Origin: Actinomycetota bacterium
GTDB taxonomy: Bacteria > Actinomycetota > Humimicrobiia > Humimicrobiales > Humimicrobiaceae
DNA length: 16,044 nt
Reading direction: 5' to 3'
NCBI GenBank assembly: GCA_016870675.1
Contig: VGAU01000012.1
Span: 1 to 16,044 of the forward strand
The translations under genes were made by a program, and so were the position numbers. This document shows positions 1-8,263 of the stretch, one piece after another (the stretch's first letter is position 1; each line of letters starts with the position of its first letter). The notes beneath the pieces were generated by a model, which had not been told where the DNA came from, searched no databases, and worked only from the letters and a program-made list of their open reading frames with translations.

Positions 1-2
1 AA

Positions 3-647
3 AAAGTTGTAATTACAGCCGGCGGCACCAGGGAGTTTATTGATACTGTAAGATATATATCCAACAGGTCCAGTGGGAAAATGGGTTACGCTCTGGCTGA
101 AGAAGCTTATTTCAGAGGTGCTGAAAAGGTAATCCTTATAAGCACCGCGAGGAGCCTGCCGCGGCCATATGGCGTAGATGTCAAATATGTTGAAGATACA
201 AGCGGGATGAAGAAAGTGCTGGATAAATTTTTTAGCAGCAGTGATATTGCTATAATGTCAGCTGCTGTAAGCGATATAATCCCGCTTAAAAAATATGATT
301 TTAAGTTAAAGAAAAAAAATGATATATTATCCAGCATAAGTTTTAAAGAAAATGAAAATATCCTTAAGTATTTAGCTAAAGAAAAGAAAAAGAATCAGTA
401 TCTGGTTGGTTTTGCTGCTGAAAGTGGTCATAACTTGAGAGATGTTTTAGAAAAGATTAAGGATAAAAATATTGATATGATTGTTGCCAATGATATCTCC
501 AGAGAGGATATAGGAATAGAAAGCGATTATAATGAAGTTGATATAGTAAGACAGGATGGGACTGTAAAGAAATTAGCCAGGGATAAAAAAAGAATTATTG
601 CCAGAGGAATCTGGGATGAAATTGTAAAAAGTTCAATGGAGCTGTAA
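3..647 (+). CDS. coaBC: CoaBC, C-terminal phosphopantothenate-cysteine ligase (CoaB) domain, 5'-truncated by window edge
   Basis: This is the CoaB half of the bifunctional CoA-synthesis enzyme. CoaB joins 4'-phosphopantothenate to cysteine using CTP, and the N-terminal CoaC half, outside the window, would decarboxylate the product. The reading frame is open from base 3, so the gene starts upstream; an internal ATG at 81 is not the start. Seen: the nucleotide-binding opening VVITAGGTRE, then VRYISNRSSGKMGYALA (the Asn of ISN is the family's catalytic/intermediate-binding Asn), AAVSD followed by a Lys-rich KLKKK segment, LVGFAAES, and VANDISREDIGIESDYNEV. All are CoaB signatures in the usual order. 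One oddity is Phe in TREFID, where most homologues have TREPID. The stop lies 20 bp before the metK ATG, suggesting co-transcription. A stand-alone coaB is possible because the CoaC part cannot be seen. Confidence 0.93.
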   Translation, partial: KVVITAGGTREFIDTVRYISNRSSGKMGYALAEEAYFRGAEKVILISTARSLPRPYGVDVKYVEDTSGMKKVLDKFFSSSDIAIMSAAVSDIIPLKKYDFKLKKKNDILSSISFKENENILKYLAKEKKKNQYLVGFAAESGHNLRDVLEKIKDKNIDMIVANDISREDIGIESDYNEVDIVRQDGTVKKLARDKKRIIARGIWDEIVKSSMEL

Positions 648-657
648 AAGTTTTGAT

Positions 658-663
658 AGGAGG
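658..663 (+). promoter_or_regulatory. Shine-Dalgarno site that fixes the metK start
   Basis: AGGAGG lies 4 nt upstream of ATG 668. It selects ATG 668 over the in-frame TTG at 653, which would place the ribosome site inside the coding region. Confidence 0.8.
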
Positions 664-667
664 AATA

Positions 668-1873
668 ATGTCAAAGAAAAGGGATTTCTTATTTACTTCG
701 GAATCAGTTACCGAAGGTCACCCGGACAAGATGGCTGATCAAATTTCAGATGCAATTCTTGATGCTATGATAGCTGATGATCCCAAATGCAGGACCGCCA
801 TCGAGACATTGCTTAAAACAGGAATTGTAGTAGTAGCAGGTGAAGTTACTACCTCTACTTATGTAGAAATTCCTGATATTGTTAGAGAAGTTATTAAAAA
901 TATTGGCTATACCAGGGCAAAATATGGTTTTGATTATGAAACCTGCGGCGTTATTTCTTCTATTGGGAAACAGTCTAATAATATCGCCCAGGGTGTGAAT
1001 AAAGCTTATGAGGCCAGAATAGGGAATGGATATGAAAATGAATTTGATACCCAGGGTGCTGGAGACCAGGGAATGATGTTCGGTTATGCATGTAATGAAA
1101 CAGAGGAGCTTATGCCCCTTCCCATTCAGTTGGCTCACAGGCTGGCTCACAGGTTATCTGAGGTTAGAAAGGCAGGGATACTGCCATACCTGAGGCCTGA
1201 CGGTAAAACGCAGGTAACGGTAAGATATGAAAATGACAGGCCGGTTTTAGTTGAAACAATTGTAATAGCTACTCAACATGCTCCAAATATTGACATAGAA
1301 GCACAGATAAAACCGGATATCAAAGAATTCGTAATAAAACCAATTGTTCCACAGGAATATTTAAGCAAGGATTTAAAGTTATTTGTAAATCCAACCGGGG
1401 AATTTACTATCGGAGGTCCTATGGGTGATACAGGGGTTACCGGCAGGAAAATAATTGTAGATACCTATGGTGGAATGGCAAGACATGGCGGAGGGTGTTT
1501 TTCAGGAAAAGATCCTTCTAAAGTTGATAGGTCTGCTAGCTATGCGGTAAGATATGTTGCCAAAAATCTGGTGGCAAGCGGAGCTGCTGATAAGCTGGAA
1601 ATAGAAGTAGCTTATGCCATAGGTGTTTCGCACCCGGTATCAGTTATGGTAGAAACATTTAGCACTGAAAAGGTAGATGTTAAAAAAATTGAAAAGGCAG
1701 TAAAAGAAATATTTGACTTAAGGCCGGCAGCAATTATTAAAAACCTGAATCTACTCAGGCCAATTTATAAAAAGACTGCTGCTTACGGGCATTTCGGGAG
1801 GCATGACAGAGATTTCACCTGGGAAAAACTGGATAAAGTTGATGAAATTAAAAGTTTTCTGGGTCTTAAATAA
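668..1873 (+). CDS. metK: S-adenosylmethionine synthetase (methionine adenosyltransferase)
   Basis: Cytosolic enzyme making S-adenosylmethionine from ATP and methionine, with release of phosphate and pyrophosphate. The 401-residue length is normal for bacterial MetK. Seen: the N-terminal substrate motif TEGHPDKMADQISDAILD (His18, Asp20), the signature GAGDQGMMFGYACNET from about residue 130, the P-loop-like GGGCFSGKDPSKVDRSA from about 274, and the C-terminal YGHFGR...FTWEK. The Cys in GGGCFSGKD replaces the Ala or Ser commonly seen there. The ATG at 668 is chosen because a strong AGGAGG precedes it. The gene sits between coaBC and priA, a common arrangement, and supplies the methyl donor for the two rRNA methyltransferases in this window. 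Confidence 0.97.
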   Translation: MSKKRDFLFTSESVTEGHPDKMADQISDAILDAMIADDPKCRTAIETLLKTGIVVVAGEVTTSTYVEIPDIVREVIKNIGYTRAKYGFDYETCGVISSIGKQSNNIAQGVNKAYEARIGNGYENEFDTQGAGDQGMMFGYACNETEELMPLPIQLAHRLAHRLSEVRKAGILPYLRPDGKTQVTVRYENDRPVLVETIVIATQHAPNIDIEAQIKPDIKEFVIKPIVPQEYLSKDLKLFVNPTGEFTIGGPMGDTGVTGRKIIVDTYGGMARHGGGCFSGKDPSKVDRSASYAVRYVAKNLVASGAADKLEIEVAYAIGVSHPVSVMVETFSTEKVDVKKIEKAVKEIFDLRPAAIIKNLNLLRPIYKKTAAYGHFGRHDRDFTWEKLDKVDEIKSFLGLK

Positions 1874-1887
1874 TTATTGTGTTTTAA

Positions 1888-4152
1888 ATGGGTAGAAATA
1901 ACAAATATGCAGAGGTTTATATAGATATAAAAGCCTTTGATATTGATCATGCTTTTGACTACAGGATACCACCGGATTTATCTTCCGATATTGATATTGG
2001 CAGAATTGTTCAGGTTCCCTTCAAAAACAGAATTGAAGTTGGCTACATTGTAAAAATTAAAGATGAGTCAGAACTTAAAGACAGGGAAATAAAAGATATT
2101 TTAAAAATAGTAGAAAATAGGCCTGTTTTTGACCCGGAGAGACTCGAGCTTATTAATTGGATTAGCGAGTATTATATACAGCCGCTGGGAAGTGTTATTA
2201 AGTTTTTCCTGCCCCCCGGAGGAAAGTACAAGCAGTCGATTACCAGTCCCAGGGTTCAACTAAAATTTAAGGATTTCATAACTTTAAACCGGAACAGATA
2301 TAACGAGATAAAAGATAAGATAAACTGGAAAAGAAATTCTTCACAAAAAAAAATAATTGATTATTTAATTTCAGGCTGTGAAGTTTTAAAAGGAAAACTG
2401 GTAAAAGATACCGGCTCAAGCTACTCAAGCCTTGCAAGTCTTGCAGATAAAAATATTATATCCGTAGTTAAAAAAAGACAAAAAAGGGATTTTAGATATG
2501 AATACCGGCCTGATAAGGATTTAAAGAAAAAAAAGATAATTTTAAACTCCTATCAAAAAAATGCCCTGTGCAGTATAGATAATGCCATACAGAAAAACAT
2601 TTTTCACAAGTTTCTGATAGAAGGCGTAACAGGCAGTGGAAAGACCGATATTTATATAGCAGCGTGCAGGAAAGTTATAGAGAAGAAAAAAAGAGCGCTC
2701 ATTCTTACCCCTGAAATTTCCTTAATTCCCCAGCTATTTTCAAGATTTGAATCCAGGTTGGGATCCAGAGTCTGTGTGTATCATTCTAATATGAATGAAG
2801 CGGAAAGATATGAAAGATGGCTTGATATATGGGAAAATGAGTTTGATGTAATAATAGGGACAAGATCTTCAATTTTTACTCCTATAGGTAACCTGGGCAT
2901 GATAATACTGGATGAGGAGCATGACCCATCCTATAAGGAAGGGACAAGGGTCAGATATAATGCCCAGGATGTAGCAATAAAACTGGGGGAAATACTGAAT
3001 ATCCCTGTGGTTATGGGAAGCGCAACTCCCAATATTGTTACCAGGTACAGAGCAGAAAAAGAAAATGATTTTACACTTCTAAAGATTCCAGTTAAAGCCC
3101 AGAGCAGCAGTCCACTGGAAACGCAAGTAGTTGACTTAAAAAAAATAGACCGCTTGAAAGAAGATGTGGCTATAACTGGTAAATTATTTGCTGCAATCAG
3201 GGAGGAATTAGAAAAAAATAATAAGGTAATCATTTTCTTAAATAGAAGGGGATACAGTAATTTTGTTATATGCAATAAATGCGGCAGCGTGCCTAAATGT
3301 TCCGCCTGTGACCTTTCCTATAATTACCACAGTGATTGCAGGAAACTGGTATGCCATCATTGCGGCAGGGAGCAAAATTATACCGGAAGGTGCCCTGTTT
3401 GCGGCGCAGATAATATCTTTTTATGTGGTACCGGAATTCAGAGGGTGCAGTCCAAGCTCCAGATGAGATTTAAAAACACACCCATACTTAGAATGGATTC
3501 GGATATAACTGTAAAGAAGAAATCACACCAGGAAATACTAAGCAAATTTATTTCCCCTGGCGGGTCAATCCTTATCGGCACTCAGATGGTAGCCAAGGGC
3601 CTGGATATTGAAGATGTAACACTTGTAGGGGTTATTAATTGTGATAGTATGCTGGGGCTTCCTGATTATCATATGAATGAAAGAGTTTATCAGCTTATTA
3701 CTCAGGTATCGGGAAGAGCTGGCAGGAAGAGAAAGAAGGGCAGGGTAATAATCCAGACCTATAATCCAGAAAGCAGTGTTATGAAGAACGTACTGGGAAG
3801 TGATTATGAATCATTTTACCGCCAGGAGCTGGCCAGCAGAAAAGAGCTTTGCTATCCTCCTTTTTCCAATCTAGTAAATATTATAATTTCAGGGAAAGAA
3901 GAAAATAAAGTAAAGAAAGATATAAAAGAATTATTTGCAGAAATAAGCAAAGATATCAGGACTGGCAGCAGCATACTGGGTCCTGCCCCTGCTCCTTTTT
4001 ATAAAATAAATTTATTTTACAGATGGCATATAATAATAAAGTCTAAAAATATTGAATATTCAAATAAAATATTGACTAAAATATTAAAGAGATTTAAAAA
4101 ATTTGATGAAAATAAGATAATTATTGATGTAGATCCGGTATGGATATTGTAA
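1888..4152 (+). CDS. priA: Primosomal protein N' (replication restart helicase PriA)
   Basis: Superfamily 2 DNA helicase that recognises stalled forks and D-loops and reloads the replicative helicase. The 754-residue protein shows the full family layout. The N-terminal 3'-DNA-binding domain has YAEVYIDIKAF..FDYRIP and VQVPFKNR. Walker A is GVTGSGKT (residues 246-253) and Walker B is the DEEH box (342-345). The zinc-binding insert has eight cysteines (462, 465, 471, 474, 489, 492, 502, 505). Helicase motifs V and VI lie around GTQMVAKGLD and QVSGRAGR, followed by the C-terminal domain. The ATG at 1888 is 14 nt after the metK stop and puts the conserved YAEVYID at the expected place, but no Shine-Dalgarno is visible, so translation may depend on coupling with metK. 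Confidence 0.97.
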   Translation: MGRNNKYAEVYIDIKAFDIDHAFDYRIPPDLSSDIDIGRIVQVPFKNRIEVGYIVKIKDESELKDREIKDILKIVENRPVFDPERLELINWISEYYIQPLGSVIKFFLPPGGKYKQSITSPRVQLKFKDFITLNRNRYNEIKDKINWKRNSSQKKIIDYLISGCEVLKGKLVKDTGSSYSSLASLADKNIISVVKKRQKRDFRYEYRPDKDLKKKKIILNSYQKNALCSIDNAIQKNIFHKFLIEGVTGSGKTDIYIAACRKVIEKKKRALILTPEISLIPQLFSRFESRLGSRVCVYHSNMNEAERYERWLDIWENEFDVIIGTRSSIFTPIGNLGMIILDEEHDPSYKEGTRVRYNAQDVAIKLGEILNIPVVMGSATPNIVTRYRAEKENDFTLLKIPVKAQSSSPLETQVVDLKKIDRLKEDVAITGKLFAAIREELEKNNKVIIFLNRRGYSNFVICNKCGSVPKCSACDLSYNYHSDCRKLVCHHCGREQNYTGRCPVCGADNIFLCGTGIQRVQSKLQMRFKNTPILRMDSDITVKKKSHQEILSKFISPGGSILIGTQMVAKGLDIEDVTLVGVINCDSMLGLPDYHMNERVYQLITQVSGRAGRKRKKGRVIIQTYNPESSVMKNVLGSDYESFYRQELASRKELCYPPFSNLVNIIISGKEENKVKKDIKELFAEISKDIRTGSSILGPAPAPFYKINLFYRWHIIIKSKNIEYSNKILTKILKRFKKFDENKIIIDVDPVWIL

Positions 4153-4170
4153 ATTTGTGAAAGGTATAAG

Positions 4171-4668
4171 ATGTCAGTTAAAAAAATTAGAAAGATCGGG
4201 GATCCGGTTTTAAGGGAGAAAAGCAAAAACGTGGAAAAAATAGACAGTAAGCTCCTGGAGCTCGTCAAAGATATGATAGATACATTAAATAGCGAGGGTG
4301 GAGTAGGCCTGGCCGCTCCCCAAATAGGAATAACCAGAAGAGTAATTATTGTTAATTTTGACGATAAGATTCAGACATTTATAAATCCGGTGATAGAAGT
4401 TCTGGACAATAAAAAAATAGAGAGTGATGAGGGCTGCCTGAGCATATATTCTATAAAGGGTTTTTTCGTTAAAAGATTTCCCAGAGTTAAAGTAAAGGCA
4501 AAAGATCTAAAAGGCAATGATGTCACACTCATAGTTGAAGACCTGCTGGCAAGAATATTTCAGCATGAGATTGACCATCTGAACGGGATATTGTATATAG
4601 ACCATCTTGACCGCAAATCAAAGAGAGAACTGCTCTCTAAGATTAATGAGATAAAATTAAATATTTAA
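4171..4668 (+). CDS. def: Peptide deformylase
   Basis: Metalloenzyme that removes the N-formyl group from nascent proteins at the ribosome. The 165-residue protein carries all three active-site motifs: GVGLAAPQ (residues 44-51, with Gln51), EGCLS (87-91, metal ligand Cys89) and HEIDH (132-136, two His ligands and catalytic Glu133). The short length fits the compact bacterial type. ATG 4171 is 18 nt after the priA stop with a weak AAAGG upstream. It is followed directly by fmt, the classic def-fmt pairing of the removing and adding enzymes for the formyl group. Confidence 0.97.
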   Translation: MSVKKIRKIGDPVLREKSKNVEKIDSKLLELVKDMIDTLNSEGGVGLAAPQIGITRRVIIVNFDDKIQTFINPVIEVLDNKKIESDEGCLSIYSIKGFFVKRFPRVKVKAKDLKGNDVTLIVEDLLARIFQHEIDHLNGILYIDHLDRKSKRELLSKINEIKLNI

Positions 4669-4674
4669 AAGTAA

Positions 4675-4680
4675 AAGGAG
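4675..4680 (+). promoter_or_regulatory. Shine-Dalgarno site for the TTG start of fmt
   Basis: AAGGAG ends 7 nt before TTG 4688. It supports TTG initiation giving the canonical N-terminus MKILFFGSSE; no ATG or GTG is placed suitably. Confidence 0.7.
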
Positions 4681-4687
4681 ACTTCCA

Positions 4688-5656
4688 TTGAAAATACTTT
4701 TTTTTGGCTCTTCGGAAATTTCAGTTCCTTTTCTGGAAGAAATATATAAATCCCGGCATAGTATAACCTCAGTTGTAACTACTACCGATAAGCCGGCAGG
4801 AAGAGGAAGAAGGACTACCCCCAATATAGTAAAAAGCAAAGCTGCTGAGCTGGGGATCGATTTTATGCAGGTTGAAGGGTTTGACGATAATTTTTTTAAT
4901 GAGTTTAAAAAATTAGAATTTGATACTGCGGTGGTAGCTTCTTTCGGAAAGATACTTCCTGAAAGGATATTTAAACCTACTACTGCCAGGTGGCTGAATG
5001 TGCACCCATCACTGCTGCCCAGGTATAGGGGTCCTACACCTATTATAAGCGCTCTTTTGAATGGCGATAAAGTCGGTGGTGTGAGTATAATCGAGGTAGT
5101 ATATGAAGTGGATGCCGGCAAGATATATGCTCAGGTAAAGTTTGGAGTGGAAGAAGATGATAATAAAGATAGTCTTGAGCAGAAATCAATAAAATTTGGA
5201 AAACCCATTCTGATGGCAGTACTTGACCTTATAGAAGATAAAAATATAAATCCCTACCCACAGGATGAGAAAAATGTAATCTATAGTTATAAGATTGCAA
5301 AAGAAGACTTAAAAATTAACTGGAATAGTAGCGCAATGGAAATAGTTAATAAAGTTAGAGCTTTCAGTTCAAAACCCGGCGCTTATTGTCTCTGGAAAGG
5401 TTTGAGGATTAAAATCCTTAAGGCAGGTGTCTTAAGTGGAGCTGCGAGCGATGCACACCTGGATAAGCTTAAGTTTGGTGAAAATGAGAAAAATGGACTT
5501 GTAGTGGAAGCTGATAAAAAAACAGGTATTTTAGTTAGTTGTAATAAAAATGAAATGGTAAAAATTGAAAGACTGAAGCCCCAGGGTGGAAAAGTAATGT
5601 CTGCAGCGGATTTTATTAATGGATACAGACTGGAGGCCGGTGAGAATTTTGATTGA
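4688..5656 (+). CDS. fmt: Methionyl-tRNA formyltransferase
   Basis: Formylates Met-tRNAfMet with 10-formyltetrahydrofolate to make initiator tRNA. The 322-residue length is close to the usual 310-320. Seen: the Rossmann-like start MKILFFGSSEISVPFLEEI, the basic loop DKPAGRGRR that contacts tRNA, the catalytic segment NVHPSLLPRYRG (Asn104, His106) and Asp142 in VDAGKI, the third catalytic residue. A C-terminal OB-fold domain has KVRAFSSKPGAY and RLKPQGGKVMSAADFINGYR. Translation starts at TTG, supported by an AAGGAG site. The 3' end overlaps the start of rsmB, consistent with translational coupling. Confidence 0.96.
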   Translation: MKILFFGSSEISVPFLEEIYKSRHSITSVVTTTDKPAGRGRRTTPNIVKSKAAELGIDFMQVEGFDDNFFNEFKKLEFDTAVVASFGKILPERIFKPTTARWLNVHPSLLPRYRGPTPIISALLNGDKVGGVSIIEVVYEVDAGKIYAQVKFGVEEDDNKDSLEQKSIKFGKPILMAVLDLIEDKNINPYPQDEKNVIYSYKIAKEDLKINWNSSAMEIVNKVRAFSSKPGAYCLWKGLRIKILKAGVLSGAASDAHLDKLKFGENEKNGLVVEADKKTGILVSCNKNEMVKIERLKPQGGKVMSAADFINGYRLEAGENFD

Positions 5657-7220
5657 AAAAAGCAGTAGTGTCAATCCCCGCAGAATTACCCTTCTTATAT
5701 TGAATGAATATTTCAAGAAAAAAAAATCTCTAAAAGACATAATAAACTTTTATTTTAAAAATTACAGGCTATCCGGGCTTGATAAGCGCTTTATTTTCAA
5801 TATAGTTAAGGGTACAGTAAGGTATTATCTAAAAATTGATTTTTTACTCTCTTTTCTTTCAGATAAAAAAATAAAAGATATCGATTTTGCAGTGCTTAAT
5901 ATTCTCCGTATGGGAATTTTTCAGTTCATGTATATGGATAAGGTTCCGTCTTATTCAATAGTAAATGAAAGTGTGGAATTGGCCAAGAAAAACGTAACTT
6001 TATCTTCTTCTAAATTTGTGAATGCAGTACTGCGTAAAGTCAGTTCAGTTCCAAACATAGATTCATTTGCAAAAGATAAGATTGATAGGTTGGTGGAAGA
6101 TAAGATTGATAAAATCAGCATAGATTACTCTTATCCGGGCTGGCTGGTAAAATACTGGTTTGACTGGTACGGGAAAGAAAAAACAATTTTAATCTGTCAG
6201 TCACTGAATGAGAATCCACATATTTATCTGAGGTTTAATAAAAGTAAAATTACCAGGGAGGAACTGTCTAAAGGGTTAGGTACAAAGTCAATCGATGGAA
6301 AACCCCGCAGTCAAAATATTAAAGCCATACATGAACCTATATCAGATAATATTGAAACAAAGGGTGATAATAATAAACAATTCGTGTCACAGGATAATAT
6401 ATTAGAAGATGCTATAGAGGTTTCCAGCGTTCAGGATATTTCAGAAACTGATGTTTACAAGAAAGGTCTAGTTTCGATTCAGGATATTTCCTCTCAAATA
6501 GCGGTAAAGTATTTTCTACGGCCACGGAAGGCTGAAAAAGTACTGGATGTATGCGCCGCGCCAGGCGGGAAAACTGCCTATATTGCCGAACTGGTTAGAG
6601 ATGAGGAAGAAGTAGTATCGATTGATATAAGCAGAAAAAGACTGAAGTTATTGAAAGATAATCTGGACAGGTTAAACATAAGGAATATAAAAATTATAGA
6701 AGCAGATGCAACCGAACCGGATTTTTTAGATAAAAGTATGGATATTTTAATCAGTAAAGGTTTGGAATGCCGTACCAAAGCTTCGGATAAAAAAAGCTTA
6801 AAAAACATTACCGGATATTTTGATAAGATTTTAATAGACGCTCCCTGCAGCGCTTTTGGAACCATTTCTAAAAATCCGGACGTAAAATACAATAAGGTGA
6901 TGGACGACATTATCCGCCTTTCTGAAATATCTTACGGGATGATGGTAAATTGTGATAAATATCTAAAAGTGGGTGGAAAGCTTGTTTTTTATACCTGCAC
7001 TCTATCACCTGTAGAAAATCAGCAGGTAGTAGGCAGGTTTTTAAAAGAATTTAAAGGGGAGTACGTAGTAGAAAAGCCAAACATCCCTGACAGATTAATA
7101 TCAGCTTTAAACCTTAAAAAAAATGATGCCGGTACAGGAGAAGAAGTCTACTTTGAAATAATGCCTTATTATTTTGAAAGTGAAGCAGGCTTTATCTGCA
7201 GCCTTTTAAAGAATTCGTAA
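5640..7220 (+). CDS. rsmB: 16S rRNA (cytosine-C5) methyltransferase RsmB/Sun, enlarged
   Basis: SAM-dependent methyltransferase for a cytosine of 16S rRNA (C967 in E. coli numbering). It has an N-terminal NusB-like helical domain (about residues 1-140) and a Rossmann domain: SAM motif VLDVCAAPGGKT (301-312), DAPCS with Cys403, and YTCTLSPVEN with the nucleophile Cys453. At about 526 residues it is longer than typical homologues (about 430-450). Extra sequence lies between about residues 215 and 275, acidic and Asn/Asp/Ser-rich, and just before DAPCS (about 370-395). The start is uncertain: GTG 5640 follows GGAGG 5632-5636 closely, TTG 5649 and ATG 5619 are also in frame, and all overlap fmt or nearly so. 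Fmt-rsmB adjacency is common. Confidence 0.93.
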   Translation: MRILIEKSSSVNPRRITLLILNEYFKKKKSLKDIINFYFKNYRLSGLDKRFIFNIVKGTVRYYLKIDFLLSFLSDKKIKDIDFAVLNILRMGIFQFMYMDKVPSYSIVNESVELAKKNVTLSSSKFVNAVLRKVSSVPNIDSFAKDKIDRLVEDKIDKISIDYSYPGWLVKYWFDWYGKEKTILICQSLNENPHIYLRFNKSKITREELSKGLGTKSIDGKPRSQNIKAIHEPISDNIETKGDNNKQFVSQDNILEDAIEVSSVQDISETDVYKKGLVSIQDISSQIAVKYFLRPRKAEKVLDVCAAPGGKTAYIAELVRDEEEVVSIDISRKRLKLLKDNLDRLNIRNIKIIEADATEPDFLDKSMDILISKGLECRTKASDKKSLKNITGYFDKILIDAPCSAFGTISKNPDVKYNKVMDDIIRLSEISYGMMVNCDKYLKVGGKLVFYTCTLSPVENQQVVGRFLKEFKGEYVVEKPNIPDRLISALNLKKNDAGTGEEVYFEIMPYYFESEAGFICSLLKNS

Positions 7221-7253
7221 AGCTGTTTATGAATTAATTAATCTTTTGTTATA

Positions 7254-7281
7254 TTGACAAAGTCCCATAATATGTTAACAT
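7254..7281 (+). promoter_or_regulatory. Possible sigma-70-type promoter for the vapBC pair
   Basis: A perfect TTGACA at 7254-7259 is followed after 16 nt by TAACAT at 7276-7281, a 4 of 6 match to the -10 consensus, leaving about 35 nt to the antitoxin ATG. The region around and after the -10 is rich in short palindromes (GTTAAC at 7274-7279; TTAATTAA-like runs at 7291-7305) that could serve as an autoregulatory operator. The operator role is inference. Confidence 0.4.
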
Positions 7282-7316
7282 AAAATATATAATTAATAAT
7301 TAATTTAAAGATTAAC

Positions 7317-7580
7317 ATGGATACAAAAAAAAGAACACATGTTGTGGTACCTGAGGAATTGGTAGAAGAAATAGATAGGCTTTCTGGGAAAAGAAAGCGC
7401 AGCTGGTTCATAACTCAGGCTGTAAGAAAAGAGATACAGAGATTAAACTTTCTTAATGCGGTAAAGGAAACAGCCGGAACCTGGAACGATGAAGATCATC
7501 CCGAATTTAAGAAAGGAGTAGGCAGGTGGGTAAGGAGCCTGCGAAAGGAAGATGAAAAGAGACTTAAGGAAATAATGTAA
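7317..7580 (+). CDS. VapB-type ribbon-helix-helix antitoxin
   Basis: An 87-residue basic protein. The first about 45 residues read as a ribbon-helix-helix fold: a short beta strand (RTHVVVP), helix EELVEEIDRLSG and helix RSWFITQAVRKEIQRLN. This DNA-binding architecture is typical of VapB/CopG antitoxins that repress their own operon. The C-terminal half (NAVKETAGTWNDEDHPEF onward, Trp-containing and charged) would be the toxin-binding tail. The stop codon overlaps the toxin ATG by one base (TAATG), so the pair is translationally coupled. It has its own promoter-like TTGACA upstream and a poor ribosome site. Toxin-antitoxin function is inferred from fold and pairing; no specific subfamily is assigned. 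Confidence 0.82.
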   Translation: MDTKKRTHVVVPEELVEEIDRLSGKRKRSWFITQAVRKEIQRLNFLNAVKETAGTWNDEDHPEFKKGVGRWVRSLRKEDEKRLKEIM

Positions 7581-7963
7581 TGGCTGAATATCTATTGGAT
7601 ACAACCACAATAATTGATCACTTGCGTGGTGATAAAAAAGTAAGCTCCTATCTGGAAGAAATTGGGATGCGGGGTGACATTGCTGGCTGCTGTTGTATAA
7701 ATATTACTGAAGTTTATACAGGAGTAAAAGAAAAAGAAAAAGAGAAGACAGATAGATTTATTGAAAGCCTTTATTATTATGATGTAACTAAAGAAATTGC
7801 CAGATTAGCCGGGGGACTAAAGCAAAAGTATGTTAAAAAAGGTAAGACATTGGCTACTACTGATGTGATTATTGCAGCTGCAGCTATGGTATATGGTTTA
7901 ACGCTGATTACAAAAAATACAAAGCATTATCCCTTCCCTGAGTTGGAAATTAAAGAAATTTAG
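7580..7963 (+). CDS. PIN-domain ribonuclease toxin, VapC family
   Basis: A 127-residue single-domain PIN protein, the normal VapC size. The acidic residues that bind Mg2+/Mn2+ in PIN nucleases are visible: Asp7 in YLLDTTTIID, Glu44 in INITEVYTG and Asp95 in ATTDVIIAAAA. Asn113 sits in the conserved LITKNTKHYPF segment. VapC toxins cleave tRNA or rRNA to stop translation and are held inactive by the VapB encoded directly upstream with a 1-nt overlap. All catalytic positions are intact, so it looks active. The pair sits between the rsmB operon and convergent rpmB, a plausible landing site for a mobile addiction module. No transposase or attachment repeat is seen nearby. Confidence 0.9.
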   Translation: MAEYLLDTTTIIDHLRGDKKVSSYLEEIGMRGDIAGCCCINITEVYTGVKEKEKEKTDRFIESLYYYDVTKEIARLAGGLKQKYVKKGKTLATTDVIIAAAAMVYGLTLITKNTKHYPFPELEIKEI

Positions 7964-8071
7964 CCTATATATTGTTTTTAAATAAGGTAAACTATTAAAA
8001 CATGAATGAATTATCTTTTAAAAAAGCAGTAATATATATTTTCCCTAATTATCAAGAAAGGTGATATTTAT

Positions 8072-8263
8072 TTATACTACTTTTTTAACCTTGCCTGAGG
8101 ATAAACAGCTGGTGCAGATATTTATGGTTTTAATTTTGCCTTTATATTCAACCTTTGTTTTATGAACATTAGGTTTAAATATTCTTCTGGTCTTTCTGTG
8201 CGAGTGGCTCACGCTATTTCCAAAAGATGTTTTTTTATCACAAATTTCACATACTCTAGACAT
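8072..8263 (-). CDS. rpmB: Large ribosomal subunit protein bL28
   Basis: A 63-residue basic ribosomal protein and the only clear minus-strand gene. The sequence follows bL28: MSRVCEICDKK, GNSVSHSHRKTRRIFKPNV, then the C-terminal NICTSCLSSGKVKK. It is the zinc-binding form, with two CxxC pairs at Cys5/Cys8 and Cys50/Cys53. The ATG at 8263 is preceded on the minus strand by AGGAG about 6 nt upstream, a good ribosome site. It is convergent with vapC and divergent from fakA, the usual position of rpmB next to a fakA-type gene. Confidence 0.96.
   Translation of the reverse strand: MSRVCEICDKKTSFGNSVSHSHRKTRRIFKPNVHKTKVEYKGKIKTINICTSCLSSGKVKKVV

Noticed and set aside
746..1150. Minus-strand 134-codon open frame
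   Set aside because: Lies wholly inside metK, whose motifs are unmistakable; the antisense product has no recognisable features.
3263..3466. Plus-strand 67-codon frame
   Set aside because: Out-of-frame shadow inside the zinc-binding part of priA.
6074..6110. 13-bp direct repeat AGATAAGATTGAT (6074-6086, 6098-6110) inside rsmB
   Set aside because: In-frame repeat of a Lys/Asp/Ile helix (DKID), expected from the skewed codon and residue use; no sign of function.
8002..8064. 20-codon ATG frame between vapC and rpmB
   Set aside because: Too short, no ribosome site at proper distance, no recognisable motif; kept only as possible debris in the vapBC finding.
8050..8066. TATCA-N7-TGATA hairpin between convergent vapC and rpmB, considered as a terminator
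   Set aside because: Only 5 bp with one GC pair and no clean T-run on either strand; not separable from chance in this AT-rich gap.
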